A DNA stretch of 64,000 nt from Bacillota bacterium. GTDB taxonomy: Bacteria > Bacillota > Clostridia > Lachnospirales > Lachnospiraceae. Positions 46,196 through 56,274 of this stretch are shown here, piece by piece. Each line of letters begins with the position of its first letter. Position 1 is the stretch's first letter. The notes under the pieces are model-generated. The model made no database searches and was not told where the DNA came from. It saw only the letters and a list, made by a program, of their open reading frames with translations. The DNA is taken from NCBI GenBank assembly GCA_023439505.1, contig JAEXNR010000013.1, positions 1 through 64,000 on the forward strand. The letters run 5' to 3'. Made by a program: the position numbers and the translations under genes.

Positions 46196-47737
46196 TTACT
46201 TATTTCTGTTTGCTACAAATTCATCAAATTGTCTCTGTACCTCTGCGATATATTTATCAATTCCGGCAGCCTTCAGCTTCTTTATGGCAGCATCATAATT
46301 GGAATCAAAATCTACAAAACCGTTTCTTACCGCCGCCAGATCTTTCGTACATACTTCATATACAGCGGTCTCTATCTCTTTTACATTCTCATTATTAAAT
46401 ACAAATCCTATGGCATTGGATATTTTAGCGTCATCATCCCAGTGCTGATACTGATCAATGTAGGCAGCATCCACATTCGGTGTGAATACTGTATAATTCT
46501 TGTTACGGAACATCCATTCATAGAAGAAATCGTTGGTAACCAATCTGTTAATTCTTCCGTCAACCATCTCATAGTCTTTGCCTTCTACACCGTAAAGGGC
46601 AAATAAATAGTTCTCCTGGGAAGAATACAGCCAGTTGATAAATTTCATGGCACCTTCGGGATTGGGCGCTGTATAAGGAATACAAAGCACTTCTCCACCG
46701 GTGGCGGTAATATAACGCGGCTTATCATCCGCAAGCATATAATTCTTTAATACGGCAGTAGGCGCATTGGCCTTTACTGCATCAGCAATTTCTGTGTCTT
46801 TTCCAAAAGAACCTTCCGTCCATATGTACAGACCTGTCTGCATACGGTTTGTTCTCTCATTATAATTGGTGGATAATTCATCTTTATACAAACCTGACTG
46901 ATACATATCACTGTTGAACTTTGCCACATCCTTAAAAGCATCTGTTTCATAATAGCTGTATACCTTACCAGTATCTTCACCGTATACTGCAATTTCCTCT
47001 TTTGCCACAAAGGTATATTGTTCGGGTTGGAAATATCTTGTAAGAGGCTTGAATATAATATCTCCGGGTCCTTTTAATTCAGGATAATTCTCTTTTACCT
47101 TGGCTGCATATTCTTTTAAATCTGCTGCTGTATTTAAATCGGTCATACCAACCGCATCCATTAGATCCTGACGAACCGTAACAAACTGATACATACCTGA
47201 GGAGGATGCATAGGAGGAAGGGATTCCATAGATCTGACCATTTACCCTGGCACCTGCAATATGAGTTTCAGGTATTACTTTAAGCATATCCTGTCCATAC
47301 TTGCTAATCAGATCATCCAATGGCTGCGCCTGCTTTTCATTTACCATCTGTGAGAGATTGGGCAAACCGTCCCAATACAAATCAATTGGCTCATTTGCCG
47401 CCAGCATAATGTCTTTCTGCTCCCAATAGGAATCCCAGGGAACAAAAATCATTTTAACTTTTAAATTCAGATCCGCTGCCATTCGCTCAGCAAATTCATT
47501 CTCAAGGAATGACGTCATACGATCGGCCTCATCACCCGGATATAAAATTGTCAGCGTCTCCATTTTCCCAGGAGATGCTTCCTTCTTACCGGAATCGGCC
47601 TTCCCGGAGCCGGTCTTTTCCGAGTTGGCGGGTTCACTGCCGGTATTACTATTTTCACTTTTTTTGCTGCATCCGCCCAGTAATCCCAAGATCATTGTTA
47701 TTACCAGTACAAGCACTAACAATTTTTGTCTTTTCAT
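46196..47737 (-). CDS. Sugar-binding lipoprotein with DUF3502-like C-terminus
   Basis: 513 aa, start after AAAAGGAGG. Lipobox GLLGGC (C23) and a Ser/Gly/Lys-rich tether to about residue 55. The binding fold shows TLTILYPGDEADRM, GLPNLSQMVNEKQAQPLDDLISKYG and the late AAGIDKYIAEVQRQFDEFVANRNK end typical of LplA-like receptors. It supplies the LplB/LplC permeases directly upstream. The GH31 gene 200 bp downstream suggests an alpha-linked oligosaccharide ligand (inference). Confidence 0.93.
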   Translation of the reverse strand: MKRQKLLVLVLVITMILGLLGGCSKKSENSNTGSEPANSEKTGSGKADSGKKEASPGKMETLTILYPGDEADRMTSFLENEFAERMAADLNLKVKMIFVPWDSYWEQKDIMLAANEPIDLYWDGLPNLSQMVNEKQAQPLDDLISKYGQDMLKVIPETHIAGARVNGQIYGIPSSYASSSGMYQFVTVRQDLMDAVGMTDLNTAADLKEYAAKVKENYPELKGPGDIIFKPLTRYFQPEQYTFVAKEEIAVYGEDTGKVYSYYETDAFKDVAKFNSDMYQSGLYKDELSTNYNERTNRMQTGLYIWTEGSFGKDTEIADAVKANAPTAVLKNYMLADDKPRYITATGGEVLCIPYTAPNPEGAMKFINWLYSSQENYLFALYGVEGKDYEMVDGRINRLVTNDFFYEWMFRNKNYTVFTPNVDAAYIDQYQHWDDDAKISNAIGFVFNNENVKEIETAVYEVCTKDLAAVRNGFVDFDSNYDAAIKKLKAAGIDKYIAEVQRQFDEFVANRNK

Positions 47738-47807
47738 AAAATCCTCCTTTTAAATGCTGTTAATATTTATGTAAAGCATGACTGCTTTCCATTCCATTAT
47801 CATTTTG

Positions 47808-48701
47808 TTACTCTTTTACTGCTCCGGTCATAATCCCGTTCACAAAGAATTTCTGTATAAACGGATATAAAAAGATAATTGGTCCGATGGTAATTACGGT
47901 TACTGCCATCTTAACCGTTTCCGCAGGCAAAGTGATGTTTGCTGCTGCTCCGGAAGGAACCACACCCGAACTGATGGCATTGACATTGGATAAAATATTA
48001 TAGAGATAGTATTGCAGGGTGAACAGCTTTTTATCATTGATAAACATCAGGGCATTCCACCAGTCATTCCAATATTGAAGTGCATACATCAATCCGACAG
48101 TCAAAACACCTGTTTTACATAATGGCAGTGCAATCTTATAGTAGATCTTAAAGTAATTGGCACCGTCAATTTTTGCCGCCTCATATAACGATTGGGGAAT
48201 ATAAGAAAAATAAGTACGCAGCAAAAACATATTCCAGACACTGAAGATCGAAGGCAGGATCAATGCCAAAACATTATTTCTCAGATGATAATAATTCACG
48301 CATACGATATACCATGGGATTAAGCCTGCGGAAAATACAATTGTAAAATTACACAGGAAGGTAATCGCATTCCGGTATCTTAATGTCTTAATTGAGGTGG
48401 CAAAGGAGATCATCGTTGTTACGAGAAGCGCGCCCAGGGTTCCTGCCACCGTCACAAAGATGGTCAGTCCGTAGGATCGTAATATCTTCCTGCCACTGTT
48501 GGCAAATATGTAAAGGTAGGTATTAAAGGTGAAGCCCTGGGGTATCACGGAATAACCATGCAAAGCAACTTCTCTTTCCGAAGACAGAGAAACACTCAGG
48601 GTCAGCAGTAACGGATACAGGCAGATCAGTGCAAATAAGCTCATAAATAGATATGCTGTACCGGTCACGGCACCATCACCAAAGGATCTTTTTATCCTCA
48701 T
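47808..48701 (-). CDS. CUT1 ABC permease, LplC type
   Basis: 297 aa from MRIKRSFGD, since GGAGAGGGG lies ten bases upstream; an 8-codon longer form starting at 48725 is possible. About six membrane helices and EAA loop YEAAKIDGANYFKIYYKIALP. The end FFVNGIMTGAVKE is family-like. The start codon follows the upstream permease stop immediately (TGATATG). Confidence 0.92.
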   Translation of the reverse strand: MRIKRSFGDGAVTGTAYLFMSLFALICLYPLLLTLSVSLSSEREVALHGYSVIPQGFTFNTYLYIFANSGRKILRSYGLTIFVTVAGTLGALLVTTMISFATSIKTLRYRNAITFLCNFTIVFSAGLIPWYIVCVNYYHLRNNVLALILPSIFSVWNMFLLRTYFSYIPQSLYEAAKIDGANYFKIYYKIALPLCKTGVLTVGLMYALQYWNDWWNALMFINDKKLFTLQYYLYNILSNVNAISSGVVPSGAAANITLPAETVKMAVTVITIGPIIFLYPFIQKFFVNGIMTGAVKE

Positions 48702-48702
48702 A

Positions 48703-49647
48703 TCAGAACAGCCCCTCTCCGTCATTTATTTTTTTGGCAAATTTGTTGGCCAGGGTAACAAGAATCAGTCCCATGATGGATTGATACAAGCCAATTGCTG
48801 TTGAATAGGAGAACCCTAATGTTCTCATAGATTGATAAACATAGGTATCAATAACCGTAACCGTATCCGCAAGGCTTGGATTGTTGCCTACGATACCATA
48901 AATCATTCCGAAATCACCATAAAAAATCCGCCCCACACTTAGAAGAACCAAAACAACAGCCGTAGGTTTTAACATCGGTAACGTTAAGTACAGGATTCTC
49001 TGTATTTTATTGGCACCGTCAATCTCAGACGCCTCGAATAAAGATCTGTCGAAATTAGACATCGCCGCCATATAGATGATGGAATTATATCCGCTCCATT
49101 TCCAAACGCTGGCGAAGATAATAATCGGCTTCCAGTATTTTGGGGAGGCATACCAGCTGATGGCTTCCAGTCCAAAGGACTCCCTGATCCTGTTCACCAA
49201 TCCCACGTCACTGGCAAAGAAGCCGTAGACAATTGCCCCTACAACAACCCAGGAGAGGAAATACGGGAAAAACATGGCACTTTGTGTCAGTCTTTTAAAC
49301 ACCTTCAGGCGTACTTCATGAAAGAAGATCGCAATGCTGATCGGCACAATCAGCCCAAAAAAGATGCAGAAAATATTAATGGTCAATGTATTGAATGTTA
49401 CCTTCCAGGCCGTGCTGTTTCCAATAAAGAAATACTTGAAATTATCAAGTCCAACGAATTTACTGCCAAAAATACCATCCAGAATATTGTAATCTGTAAA
49501 CGCCATCCATACTCCGGTAAAAGGAATATAACAAAAGAGAAGCAACACTAACAGAGCCGGTACACACATGGCATATAAAATTTTATTCTCTTTCATTTCC
49601 TTCAAAAAACCCTTTTTATGTTTTCTTGTGTCTTCTTTTACTCTCAT
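48703..49647 (-). CDS. CUT1 ABC permease, LplB type
   Basis: 314 aa. Basic N-terminus, about six helices, EAA loop FEASEIDGANKIQRILYLTLP. The start has no close ribosome site, but a GGAGAGG 20 bases upstream serves a 13-codon frame (49657-49616) overlapping the start, so translation may be coupled. It is the first gene of the third CUT1 importer, divergent from an AraC regulator. Confidence 0.92.
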   Translation of the reverse strand: MRVKEDTRKHKKGFLKEMKENKILYAMCVPALLVLLLFCYIPFTGVWMAFTDYNILDGIFGSKFVGLDNFKYFFIGNSTAWKVTFNTLTINIFCIFFGLIVPISIAIFFHEVRLKVFKRLTQSAMFFPYFLSWVVVGAIVYGFFASDVGLVNRIRESFGLEAISWYASPKYWKPIIIFASVWKWSGYNSIIYMAAMSNFDRSLFEASEIDGANKIQRILYLTLPMLKPTAVVLVLLSVGRIFYGDFGMIYGIVGNNPSLADTVTVIDTYVYQSMRTLGFSYSTAIGLYQSIMGLILVTLANKFAKKINDGEGLF

Positions 49648-49931
49648 TTTTATTCATCTGCATTCCTCTCCATTCGATTTTCGTACAACATATCAACTGT
49701 TTACATGCCAATTATAGCACCATAGTTCCTCCATTTATATGAACTATTGTTGGACAAATAAGATGTTTTGTTGTATTTTTTCACAACATATTTGTTTTCT
49801 TCCATCATAAATTGTATACTTTGATTACATTTATAGAGTGATTTAAAAAATTATCTTTTCTTTCTATACAACAAAAAGACTATTGTTACCATCTTTATAC
49901 TGCCTTCCTTTGTCTGTTTCCAATGTGGCTG

Positions 49932-50001
49932 CTTTTCACTCCCCACATAACAATGAACACCTTGAATGGGGGGTGAGCCGTAACCCATTGTAACTTCATG
50001 T
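49932..50001 (+). repeat. Dispersed repeat, degenerate copy
   Basis: ggggggtgagccgtaac matches the ggggagtgaactgtaac core of the copies near 61.8 kb. A complementary ttcactcccca lies 35 bp upstream, forming an imperfect hairpin. Confidence 0.5.
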
Positions 50002-50024
50002 TAATCCGGGTTTTGAATGGATCA

Positions 50025-50054
50025 TTGAATTATTGCTCCAAATCATGCTATAAT
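50025..50054 (+). promoter_or_regulatory. Promoter of the AraC regulator
   Basis: TTGAAT (50025-50030) and TATAAT (50049-50054) with an 18-bp spacer, about 41 bp upstream of the regulator start. Confidence 0.65.
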
Positions 50055-50095
50055 AAAAACGAATATATGAATACTATACGAGGAAGGTCAGGCCG

Positions 50096-51013
50096 ATGAA
50101 AGTAAAGCATTGTGAGGTATTATCTGATGACGGTAAAACAGTTAATAAATACAATAACTTTCTGAAAGAAATCTATACGGATGATACAATGGAAGAATAT
50201 CATTTTAATGATAACACCAGTTCTTCCGAGCTCTACGTGTATTATTGCGGCATATCCTCCTGCCTTCCCGGTCATACCTGGGGACCTGCCATACGGGAGC
50301 ATTATGTCATCCATTACATTTTATCCGGAGAAGGCACTCTAAAAATGCGCAATAAAACCTATCATTTAAAAGAAAAGGAAGGTTTTTTATTAAGCCCCAA
50401 TGATGTTTCCACTTATTCTGCAAGCAAGGAAAATCCCTGGGAATATGTATGGGTCGGTTTTCATGGGTTGAATGCTTCCCATTATTTACAGCTGGCGGAG
50501 CTATCCAACGATCATCCGACCTTCCAATTTACAAGAGGAGACCAGCTTAAAAATTGTTTGCTGGAAATGGTTAAAGTAAATAACGAATATTCGCACAGCA
50601 CCAATCTGCGAATTCAGTCCCTGCTTTATTCTCTTTTTGCTGAACTGGTGGAGAATGCGCAAAAAAATAATTCCATATCCCAGCATACCGCCAAAAGTCA
50701 GTATATCAGAAAGGCACTGGATTATATTCAGACCAACTATATGGATCATATTACCGTAGCTGATCTGGCTAAATACGTGGGACTGGATCGCAGCTATTTC
50801 ACTACCATTTTTAAAGAAAGTTTAAATACGTCTCCACAGACCTATTTGACTCAGTTTAAAATAAATAAGGCGTGCAATCTTTTAAAGGACGAGACTTTTA
50901 CCATTGCTGAAATTGCCATTATGTCCGGATACAGTGATCCCGTTATTTTTCAAAAAGCATTCAAAAACGCCCTGGGAATCTCTCCCTCCATATACAGGCG
51001 AATTAATCATTAA
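50096..51013 (+). CDS. AraC-family transcriptional regulator
   Basis: 305 aa, start after GAGGAAGG. The N-terminal cupin-like ligand domain (about 30-190) has GPAIREHYVIHYILSGEGTLKMRNKTYHLKEKEGFLLSPNDV. The C-terminal AraC domain (about 205-303) has VADLAKYVGLDRSYFTTIFKE and IAIMSGYSDPVIFQKAFKN. Divergent to the third CUT1 importer, it is probably its sugar-responsive activator, which fits the importer's -10 box lacking a -35. Confidence 0.93.
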   Translation: MKVKHCEVLSDDGKTVNKYNNFLKEIYTDDTMEEYHFNDNTSSSELYVYYCGISSCLPGHTWGPAIREHYVIHYILSGEGTLKMRNKTYHLKEKEGFLLSPNDVSTYSASKENPWEYVWVGFHGLNASHYLQLAELSNDHPTFQFTRGDQLKNCLLEMVKVNNEYSHSTNLRIQSLLYSLFAELVENAQKNNSISQHTAKSQYIRKALDYIQTNYMDHITVADLAKYVGLDRSYFTTIFKESLNTSPQTYLTQFKINKACNLLKDETFTIAEIAIMSGYSDPVIFQKAFKNALGISPSIYRRINH

Positions 51014-51159
51014 GAGCTGCTGTTCATCCTAACATAATAATGGGGCACCTGCGTTCTATATTTCCGAAAACATAATTGTTTTAACTTCAGATATAAAATT
51101 TTACGATATCATGTTATAATAATTGAATTCACATTAGATTAAGGAGTTTACCTGATAAA

Positions 51160-52515
51160 ATGAAAATAATTATTTTAGGCTGCGGTAAAGTAGGATATGC
51201 ACTTGCCGAACAGCTTGACCGAGAAGGACATGAAATTACACTAATTGATCATAAAGCATCCGCCATCCATCATATTACACAAACGCTTGATGTTATGGGG
51301 GTCATCGGAAACGGAGCAAGCTATAATATTCTCATCAGTGCGGGAATTGAAGCGGCAGACTTGCTGATTGCCGTAACCGGATCTGATGAATTAAATCTGC
51401 TCTGTTGTCTTATCGCTAAGAAAGCCGGCAGCTGCCATACCATCGCCAGGGTACGTAATCCCCAATATCATAGTGAAATAGATTTTATAAAAGAAGAAAT
51501 GGGTATTTCCATGATCATAAATCCGGAGCTTGAGACTGCCATGGACATTGCCCGATTAATCAGATTGCCCTCAGCCATTGAAATTGATGTATTTGCCAAG
51601 GGAAGGGTTGAATTACTTCAGCTAAAGATTCCTGAGGATTCCATCCTTCATGATATGCCCATCAGAAATATACCAAATCAGCTGCATTGCAACATTCTGG
51701 TATGTGTCGTAGTTCGGGATGATCATGTCTTTATCCCCACAGGTAATTCCGTATTGCAATCAGACGATAAGATCTCCATTGTTGCCACCCCTAAGAATGC
51801 CCTCGAATTCTTTCGAAAAATAGGCATCTCTTCCAGTGCGATGAAAGATGTCATGCTGATTGGGGGAAGTAATATCTCAGTCTATCTGGCAAAGATTTTT
51901 AATGAATCAGGAATTCATACGAAGATCATAGAGCAGGTGTTCGACCGATGTGAGCAATTAAGTGAAATGCTGCCGGAGGCCTTAATCATTCATGCCAATG
52001 CTGCTGATCACAATGTTCTACTGGAGGAAGGAATCGAGAATATGGATGCGTTTATCGCCCTCACAAATGTGGATGAAGAAAACATCCTGTTGTCACTTTA
52101 TGCCCAAAAGAATTCAAAAGCCAAGGTATTCACCAAAATCACCCGTCTGACTTTTGACGAGGTGATCAAGGATATGTCCCTTGGAACCATCATAAAACCC
52201 AAGCTTATAACAGCGGACCGCATTGTACAATACATTCGCACCATGCAAAATCCTAAGGGAAGTAATGTAGAGACGTTATATAAGATTATAGATAATAGAG
52301 CGGAAGCGCTGGAGTTTCGTGTGAAAAGCAACTCAAAACTGACAGGTATTCCCCTGTATAAGCTTACTCTGAAGGAAAACCTTCTGCTTTCCTGTATCAA
52401 ACGAAAGAATAAAATTGTCATTCCAAATGGACAAGCCTCTCTTCAGATCGGTGATTCTGTTATTGTTGTTACGACAATTACCGGTTTGAATGATTTAAAT
52501 GACATTCTAAAATAA
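51160..52515 (+). CDS. trkA: Trk potassium uptake regulatory subunit TrkA
   Basis: 451 aa. Two RCK units. The first has the NAD-binding IIILGCGKVGYALAEQL with the following acidic LIDH; the second has VMLIGGSNISVYLAKIF. Each is followed by a TrkA_C domain. It forms a cytoplasmic ring that gates TrkH in response to nucleotides. The gene is 14 bp upstream of trkH in one operon. A TATAAT lies at about 51114-51119. Confidence 0.95.
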   Translation: MKIIILGCGKVGYALAEQLDREGHEITLIDHKASAIHHITQTLDVMGVIGNGASYNILISAGIEAADLLIAVTGSDELNLLCCLIAKKAGSCHTIARVRNPQYHSEIDFIKEEMGISMIINPELETAMDIARLIRLPSAIEIDVFAKGRVELLQLKIPEDSILHDMPIRNIPNQLHCNILVCVVVRDDHVFIPTGNSVLQSDDKISIVATPKNALEFFRKIGISSSAMKDVMLIGGSNISVYLAKIFNESGIHTKIIEQVFDRCEQLSEMLPEALIIHANAADHNVLLEEGIENMDAFIALTNVDEENILLSLYAQKNSKAKVFTKITRLTFDEVIKDMSLGTIIKPKLITADRIVQYIRTMQNPKGSNVETLYKIIDNRAEALEFRVKSNSKLTGIPLYKLTLKENLLLSCIKRKNKIVIPNGQASLQIGDSVIVVTTITGLNDLNDILK

Positions 52516-52529
52516 AAAGGTGGTTTATT

Positions 52530-53963
52530 ATGAACAGATCAATCATACTGCATATCTTAGGATGGATTTTAACTGTTGAAGCCGCCCTTTTGATGCTTCC
52601 CGTTATGGTAGCAGTTATTTATGGAGAAACCAGCGGCTATGCATTTTTAATTACCATCGGATTATGCCTGCTTCTGGGTTTGCCCTTATTACTTCGTAAA
52701 CCCAAATGCAAAATATTCTTCTCAAAGGAAGGTTTTGTAAGCGTTGCTCTGGGATGGATCGTCCTTAGTATTATGGGCGCACTTCCCTTTTATATCAGCG
52801 GTGAAATTCCCAGTTATACTGATGCTTTATTCGAAGTCATATCCGGTTTCACAACGACCGGTTCCAGTATCTTAAGTGATGTGGAAGCACTTTCCTATTG
52901 TATGCTGTTCTGGAGAAGTTTTACCCATTGGATCGGGGGCATGGGTATTCTTGTATTTATTCTTGCCATCCTTCCCATGACAGGGGGCGAACGCATGCAT
53001 ATCCTTCGTGCGGAAAGTCCCGGACCCTCCATAGAAAAACTTGTTCCGAAAATGAAATCTACTGCTATCATTCTATACGCTTTGTATATCGGAATGACAT
53101 TATTGCAGATTATCCTGCATTTATTTGGGAAAATGCCTGTATTTGATGCCGTAACATTAACCTTCGGTACGGCCGGAACCGGCGGATTTGCCATTAAGAA
53201 CTCCAGTGTGGCGGATTACTCCATCTATAATCAAAATGTAATAACCATATTTATGTTCCTATTTGGTGTAAACTTTAATATTTATTATCTGATATTATTT
53301 CGTAAATTCAAAATCGCCATTAAGAGTGAGGAGCTGCGCTATTATTTTCTAGTTGTCGTTACATCAATTATATTGATCTCCTTTAATCTTGGCGGTATAA
53401 AAAACTTCCTTGGTTCTATTCAGGTAGCTGCCTTTCAGGTTTCCTCCGTCATTACAACCACAGGCTATGCCACCGTAGACTATAACGCCTGGCCCGCCTT
53501 CTCCAAATCAATTCTCGTGTTTATCATGTTTATTGGTGCCTGTGCCGGATCCACCGGCGGCGGGATGAAGGTATCCCGTATCGTGATTCTCTTCAAGGCT
53601 TTGGGAAAGGAATTGTCTTATCTTGTCCACAAACGGAGTGTAAAAATATTAAAGTTCGACGGACATAAGATTGAGCATGAAACCATGCGGTCCATAAATA
53701 TGTTTTTTATTACCTATATATTTATTTTTACAGCTTCCGTTATCCTGATTTCATTGGACAATTTTGATTTTACAACCAGTTTTACCGCTGTGGCAGCAAC
53801 ATTAAATAATGTTGGACCGGGACTTGATATTGTTGGCCCCGTAGGAAATTTCGGTTCCTTTTCAAATTTTTCAAAGATTGTAATGATGATTGATATGCTG
53901 GCCGGCAGGTTGGAGATTTTTCCTCTCATATTATTGTTTACCCCACATACCTGGAAGAAGTAG
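52530..53963 (+). CDS. trkH: Trk potassium channel subunit TrkH
   Basis: 477 aa, start after AAAGGTGG. About ten membrane helices with four pore loops: FTTTGSS, TAGTGGFA, TTTGYAT and NNVGPGL, whose glycines line the K+ path. Length fits TrkH. Works with TrkA for potassium uptake. A hairpin ends the unit. Confidence 0.95.
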   Translation: MNRSIILHILGWILTVEAALLMLPVMVAVIYGETSGYAFLITIGLCLLLGLPLLLRKPKCKIFFSKEGFVSVALGWIVLSIMGALPFYISGEIPSYTDALFEVISGFTTTGSSILSDVEALSYCMLFWRSFTHWIGGMGILVFILAILPMTGGERMHILRAESPGPSIEKLVPKMKSTAIILYALYIGMTLLQIILHLFGKMPVFDAVTLTFGTAGTGGFAIKNSSVADYSIYNQNVITIFMFLFGVNFNIYYLILFRKFKIAIKSEELRYYFLVVVTSIILISFNLGGIKNFLGSIQVAAFQVSSVITTTGYATVDYNAWPAFSKSILVFIMFIGACAGSTGGGMKVSRIVILFKALGKELSYLVHKRSVKILKFDGHKIEHETMRSINMFFITYIFIFTASVILISLDNFDFTTSFTAVAATLNNVGPGLDIVGPVGNFGSFSNFSKIVMMIDMLAGRLEIFPLILLFTPHTWKK

Positions 53964-53999
53964 ATCCTGTAATTTCCTTTCAGCAGCTGATGGTGCTTA

Positions 54000-54035
54000 C
54001 AAAAGCCTTGTAATCATTGTGTTACAAGGCTTTTG
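54000..54035. terminator. Bidirectional terminator after trkH
   Basis: Perfect 14-bp arms caaaagccttgtaa/ttacaaggcttttg with an 8-nt loop between convergent trkH and the PASTA gene. Confidence 0.85.
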
Positions 54036-54062
54036 CTTATTCAACTATTCTTATTTTCATCA

Positions 54063-56270
54063 TTACCTGATTAATCCCAGTGATACAATTACTTTTATCT
54101 TGCTGCCGATATCAATCTCCTTTTCTTTCTCGAATTGCTCCACCACAATTCCTTTGTCATAAAGGAAGGAATATTGATAGATATACTCTATCTGAAGGTC
54201 TCCCTGCTTATTGTTCACATCCTTCTGCCACGCTGCCAATTCTGCTTTTGTTTTGCCGGTATAATCGTCGAGATACACCTTCCCCAGGGAGTAATTGATC
54301 CTCAGATAGGTATACTCAGGAAGATAGGTATTGATATAATTCTGCTCATATAACGTTCCCTTAGGGTAGAGGTCGCTATAACATTCTTTGACCTTATATG
54401 GAACAGAATTTATCTCACACCACAATTTAAAGTCATCGATATCCATCCCTTCAAACTTCTTTATCATGGCGCCCTGGTCTGAGGCAGACGCCCATACATT
54501 GATTGTTGTCGAACGCTCTGTCTCCTCATCCTTTAAACTTTGATCCGTAATTATCCCTTTTCTCGCAGAGCTTTCCGCTGCGGATAAAAAGTTAATGGAG
54601 ATATCCGCACCTTTTTTATTGACTTCATCCCTCCAGGCAAGGACATCAGTTCTGGTCTTGCCCGTAAAGTCGGGAACATCTACCAAGCCCAGAGAATAAT
54701 AGACCGTAAAGTTCTTTCCTGACGGAATATAATTCCCCGGCTTACAATCTTGTTTTATCAATGTTCCTTCCGGTTCTTCTTCACTGTAGCATTCAACCGT
54801 ATTAAGAATGACTCCATTTTGCAGGGCCCATGCCTTCACCTCATTCAGGCTCATATCCAGGGTATCAATCGCCACAATACCGCTATTGACAGCTATTGTA
54901 AGCAACAGTGTATCACCTGGATTTAATTTCTCCTTTGGTTTTTTGTCCTGGTAAAGCACCGTCTGTCCCTTCGCTCTCATCGTTTCCTTTTCATCAAAAA
55001 TCAATTCAATTCCCATATTTCTTGCCGTTTCGAGTGCTTTACTCTTCGTCATTCCAATAAATTCCGGTAAGGGAATACTCCCTTCCTGTTTTTTCATCTC
55101 AAGGGTTACGATCGTACTCTCATCGATCATGGTTCCGCGTGATATGTTCTGTGCCATGACAATTCCGTTGTCACCTGCTTCCTTCTGATTCTTCACAAAA
55201 ACCTTCATCCCATAGAGCGCCGCCAGATTATTGACCTCTGTTGCAGATAGCCCGCTAAAATCAGGAACCACTACTTTGCCTTCCTTCTTTGCAATCTGTA
55301 TGGTTACGATCTGCTTTTGATCCACCTCTGTCTTTGCGGATCTATCCTGACCGATGACCGTATCCGCTCTTTTGCTGCTGGCCACCATCTGAATGAAAAT
55401 ATTAATTCCCAGCAGCTTTGATAATTCCTGTGCCTCACTTTTGTCCATACCCACATAATCCGGAACAATGATGGATTTTCCTCTGGAGATACTTACTTCT
55501 ATTTTATCCTCTCGGGTAATTTGTGTATCCTTCTTAATATTTTGATCATATACCTTGCCATACTCCGTATCCTGATTAAAACGCTCTGTTACCTTCACCT
55601 GGATCTGCCTGGATTTTGCCCATTGAAGCACCTCAGTTTTCGTCTTCCCATAGAAATCAGCCATGGGGAAGACTTCATCCATGTCCGGGGCTCCGCTGGA
55701 GACGTAGATCGTTAATCTGCTTTTTCTCTGGAATTCGTCTGCCGTCCCATCAATCAGATTATAATTGATTACCTTATCCTTGGGGATAATCTCGTTCTGC
55801 TCCTGCTTTATTGTGACAGAGGTCAGCTGGTTATCCGCAATCCAGGACTTAACCTCTGATACCGTCATCTCTTTAATATCAGGAAGCCCGATCACTTCCT
55901 CCGGATCCATTCCAAGAGAATATGTAACCGTTAGTGATTGCTTCCTGCCTATTCTCTTTCCGGGAGCAATTGTTTGTGATACCACATTCTCTTTCGGCGT
56001 CTGCCCACTATATATGCCCTTTAGAATCGTATTATCATGATACTTAAATGCCCAGGCTTCCAGGTCCTCATACTTCCATTTTGCCATATCGGGAACGGTG
56101 ACCCGGCCCGCTTGTGTCAGAATCAGGAAAGCCGAAATTACCAGCAGGAATAGTGCCACTACCGCTACGACCCGCCCTGGCCATTTGCGTACCGGTTCTA
56201 ATACCTCCTCCTGAAAGCTCTCCGGTTTTCCGGAAGATAGTTCATCCAAAAATTTCTTTTCTCTTTCCAC
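54063..56270 (-). CDS. Kinase-less PASTA-repeat membrane protein
   Basis: 735 aa. A short cytoplasmic N-terminus (about 1-30) is followed by one membrane helix (about 33-52). About ten PASTA-like units then start near residues 56, 123, 196, 265, 330, 396, 463, 528, 599 and 663. Typical starts are IIVPDYVGM, KVVVPDFSGL and VDVPDFTGK; typical ends are TVTYSLG and VTIQIAK. PASTA domains bind muropeptides in PknB-type kinases and PBPs, but no kinase or transpeptidase domain is here. The gene is 4 bp after an ABC ATPase, so it may be the extracellular partner of that ABC system. Ten repeats is more than the usual three to five. Confidence 0.93.
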   Translation of the reverse strand: MEREKKFLDELSSGKPESFQEEVLEPVRKWPGRVVAVVALFLLVISAFLILTQAGRVTVPDMAKWKYEDLEAWAFKYHDNTILKGIYSGQTPKENVVSQTIAPGKRIGRKQSLTVTYSLGMDPEEVIGLPDIKEMTVSEVKSWIADNQLTSVTIKQEQNEIIPKDKVINYNLIDGTADEFQRKSRLTIYVSSGAPDMDEVFPMADFYGKTKTEVLQWAKSRQIQVKVTERFNQDTEYGKVYDQNIKKDTQITREDKIEVSISRGKSIIVPDYVGMDKSEAQELSKLLGINIFIQMVASSKRADTVIGQDRSAKTEVDQKQIVTIQIAKKEGKVVVPDFSGLSATEVNNLAALYGMKVFVKNQKEAGDNGIVMAQNISRGTMIDESTIVTLEMKKQEGSIPLPEFIGMTKSKALETARNMGIELIFDEKETMRAKGQTVLYQDKKPKEKLNPGDTLLLTIAVNSGIVAIDTLDMSLNEVKAWALQNGVILNTVECYSEEEPEGTLIKQDCKPGNYIPSGKNFTVYYSLGLVDVPDFTGKTRTDVLAWRDEVNKKGADISINFLSAAESSARKGIITDQSLKDEETERSTTINVWASASDQGAMIKKFEGMDIDDFKLWCEINSVPYKVKECYSDLYPKGTLYEQNYINTYLPEYTYLRINYSLGKVYLDDYTGKTKAELAAWQKDVNNKQGDLQIEYIYQYSFLYDKGIVVEQFEKEKEIDIGSKIKVIVSLGLIR

Positions 56271-56274
56271 TATA

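Larger units (their letters stand above)
49648..50095. other. Divergent control region between importer and AraC regulator
   Basis: 448 bp without a gene. A minus-strand TATAAT (49711-49716) without a good -35 serves the importer. A tgttgt/acaaca inverted pair lies near 49770-49790. A member of a dispersed repeat lies at 49932-50001, and a good plus-strand promoter at 50025-50054. Confidence 0.6.

Noticed and set aside
46163..46606. Plus-strand 147-codon frame
   Set aside because: Antisense shadow of the binding-protein gene 46196-47737, with no ribosome site.
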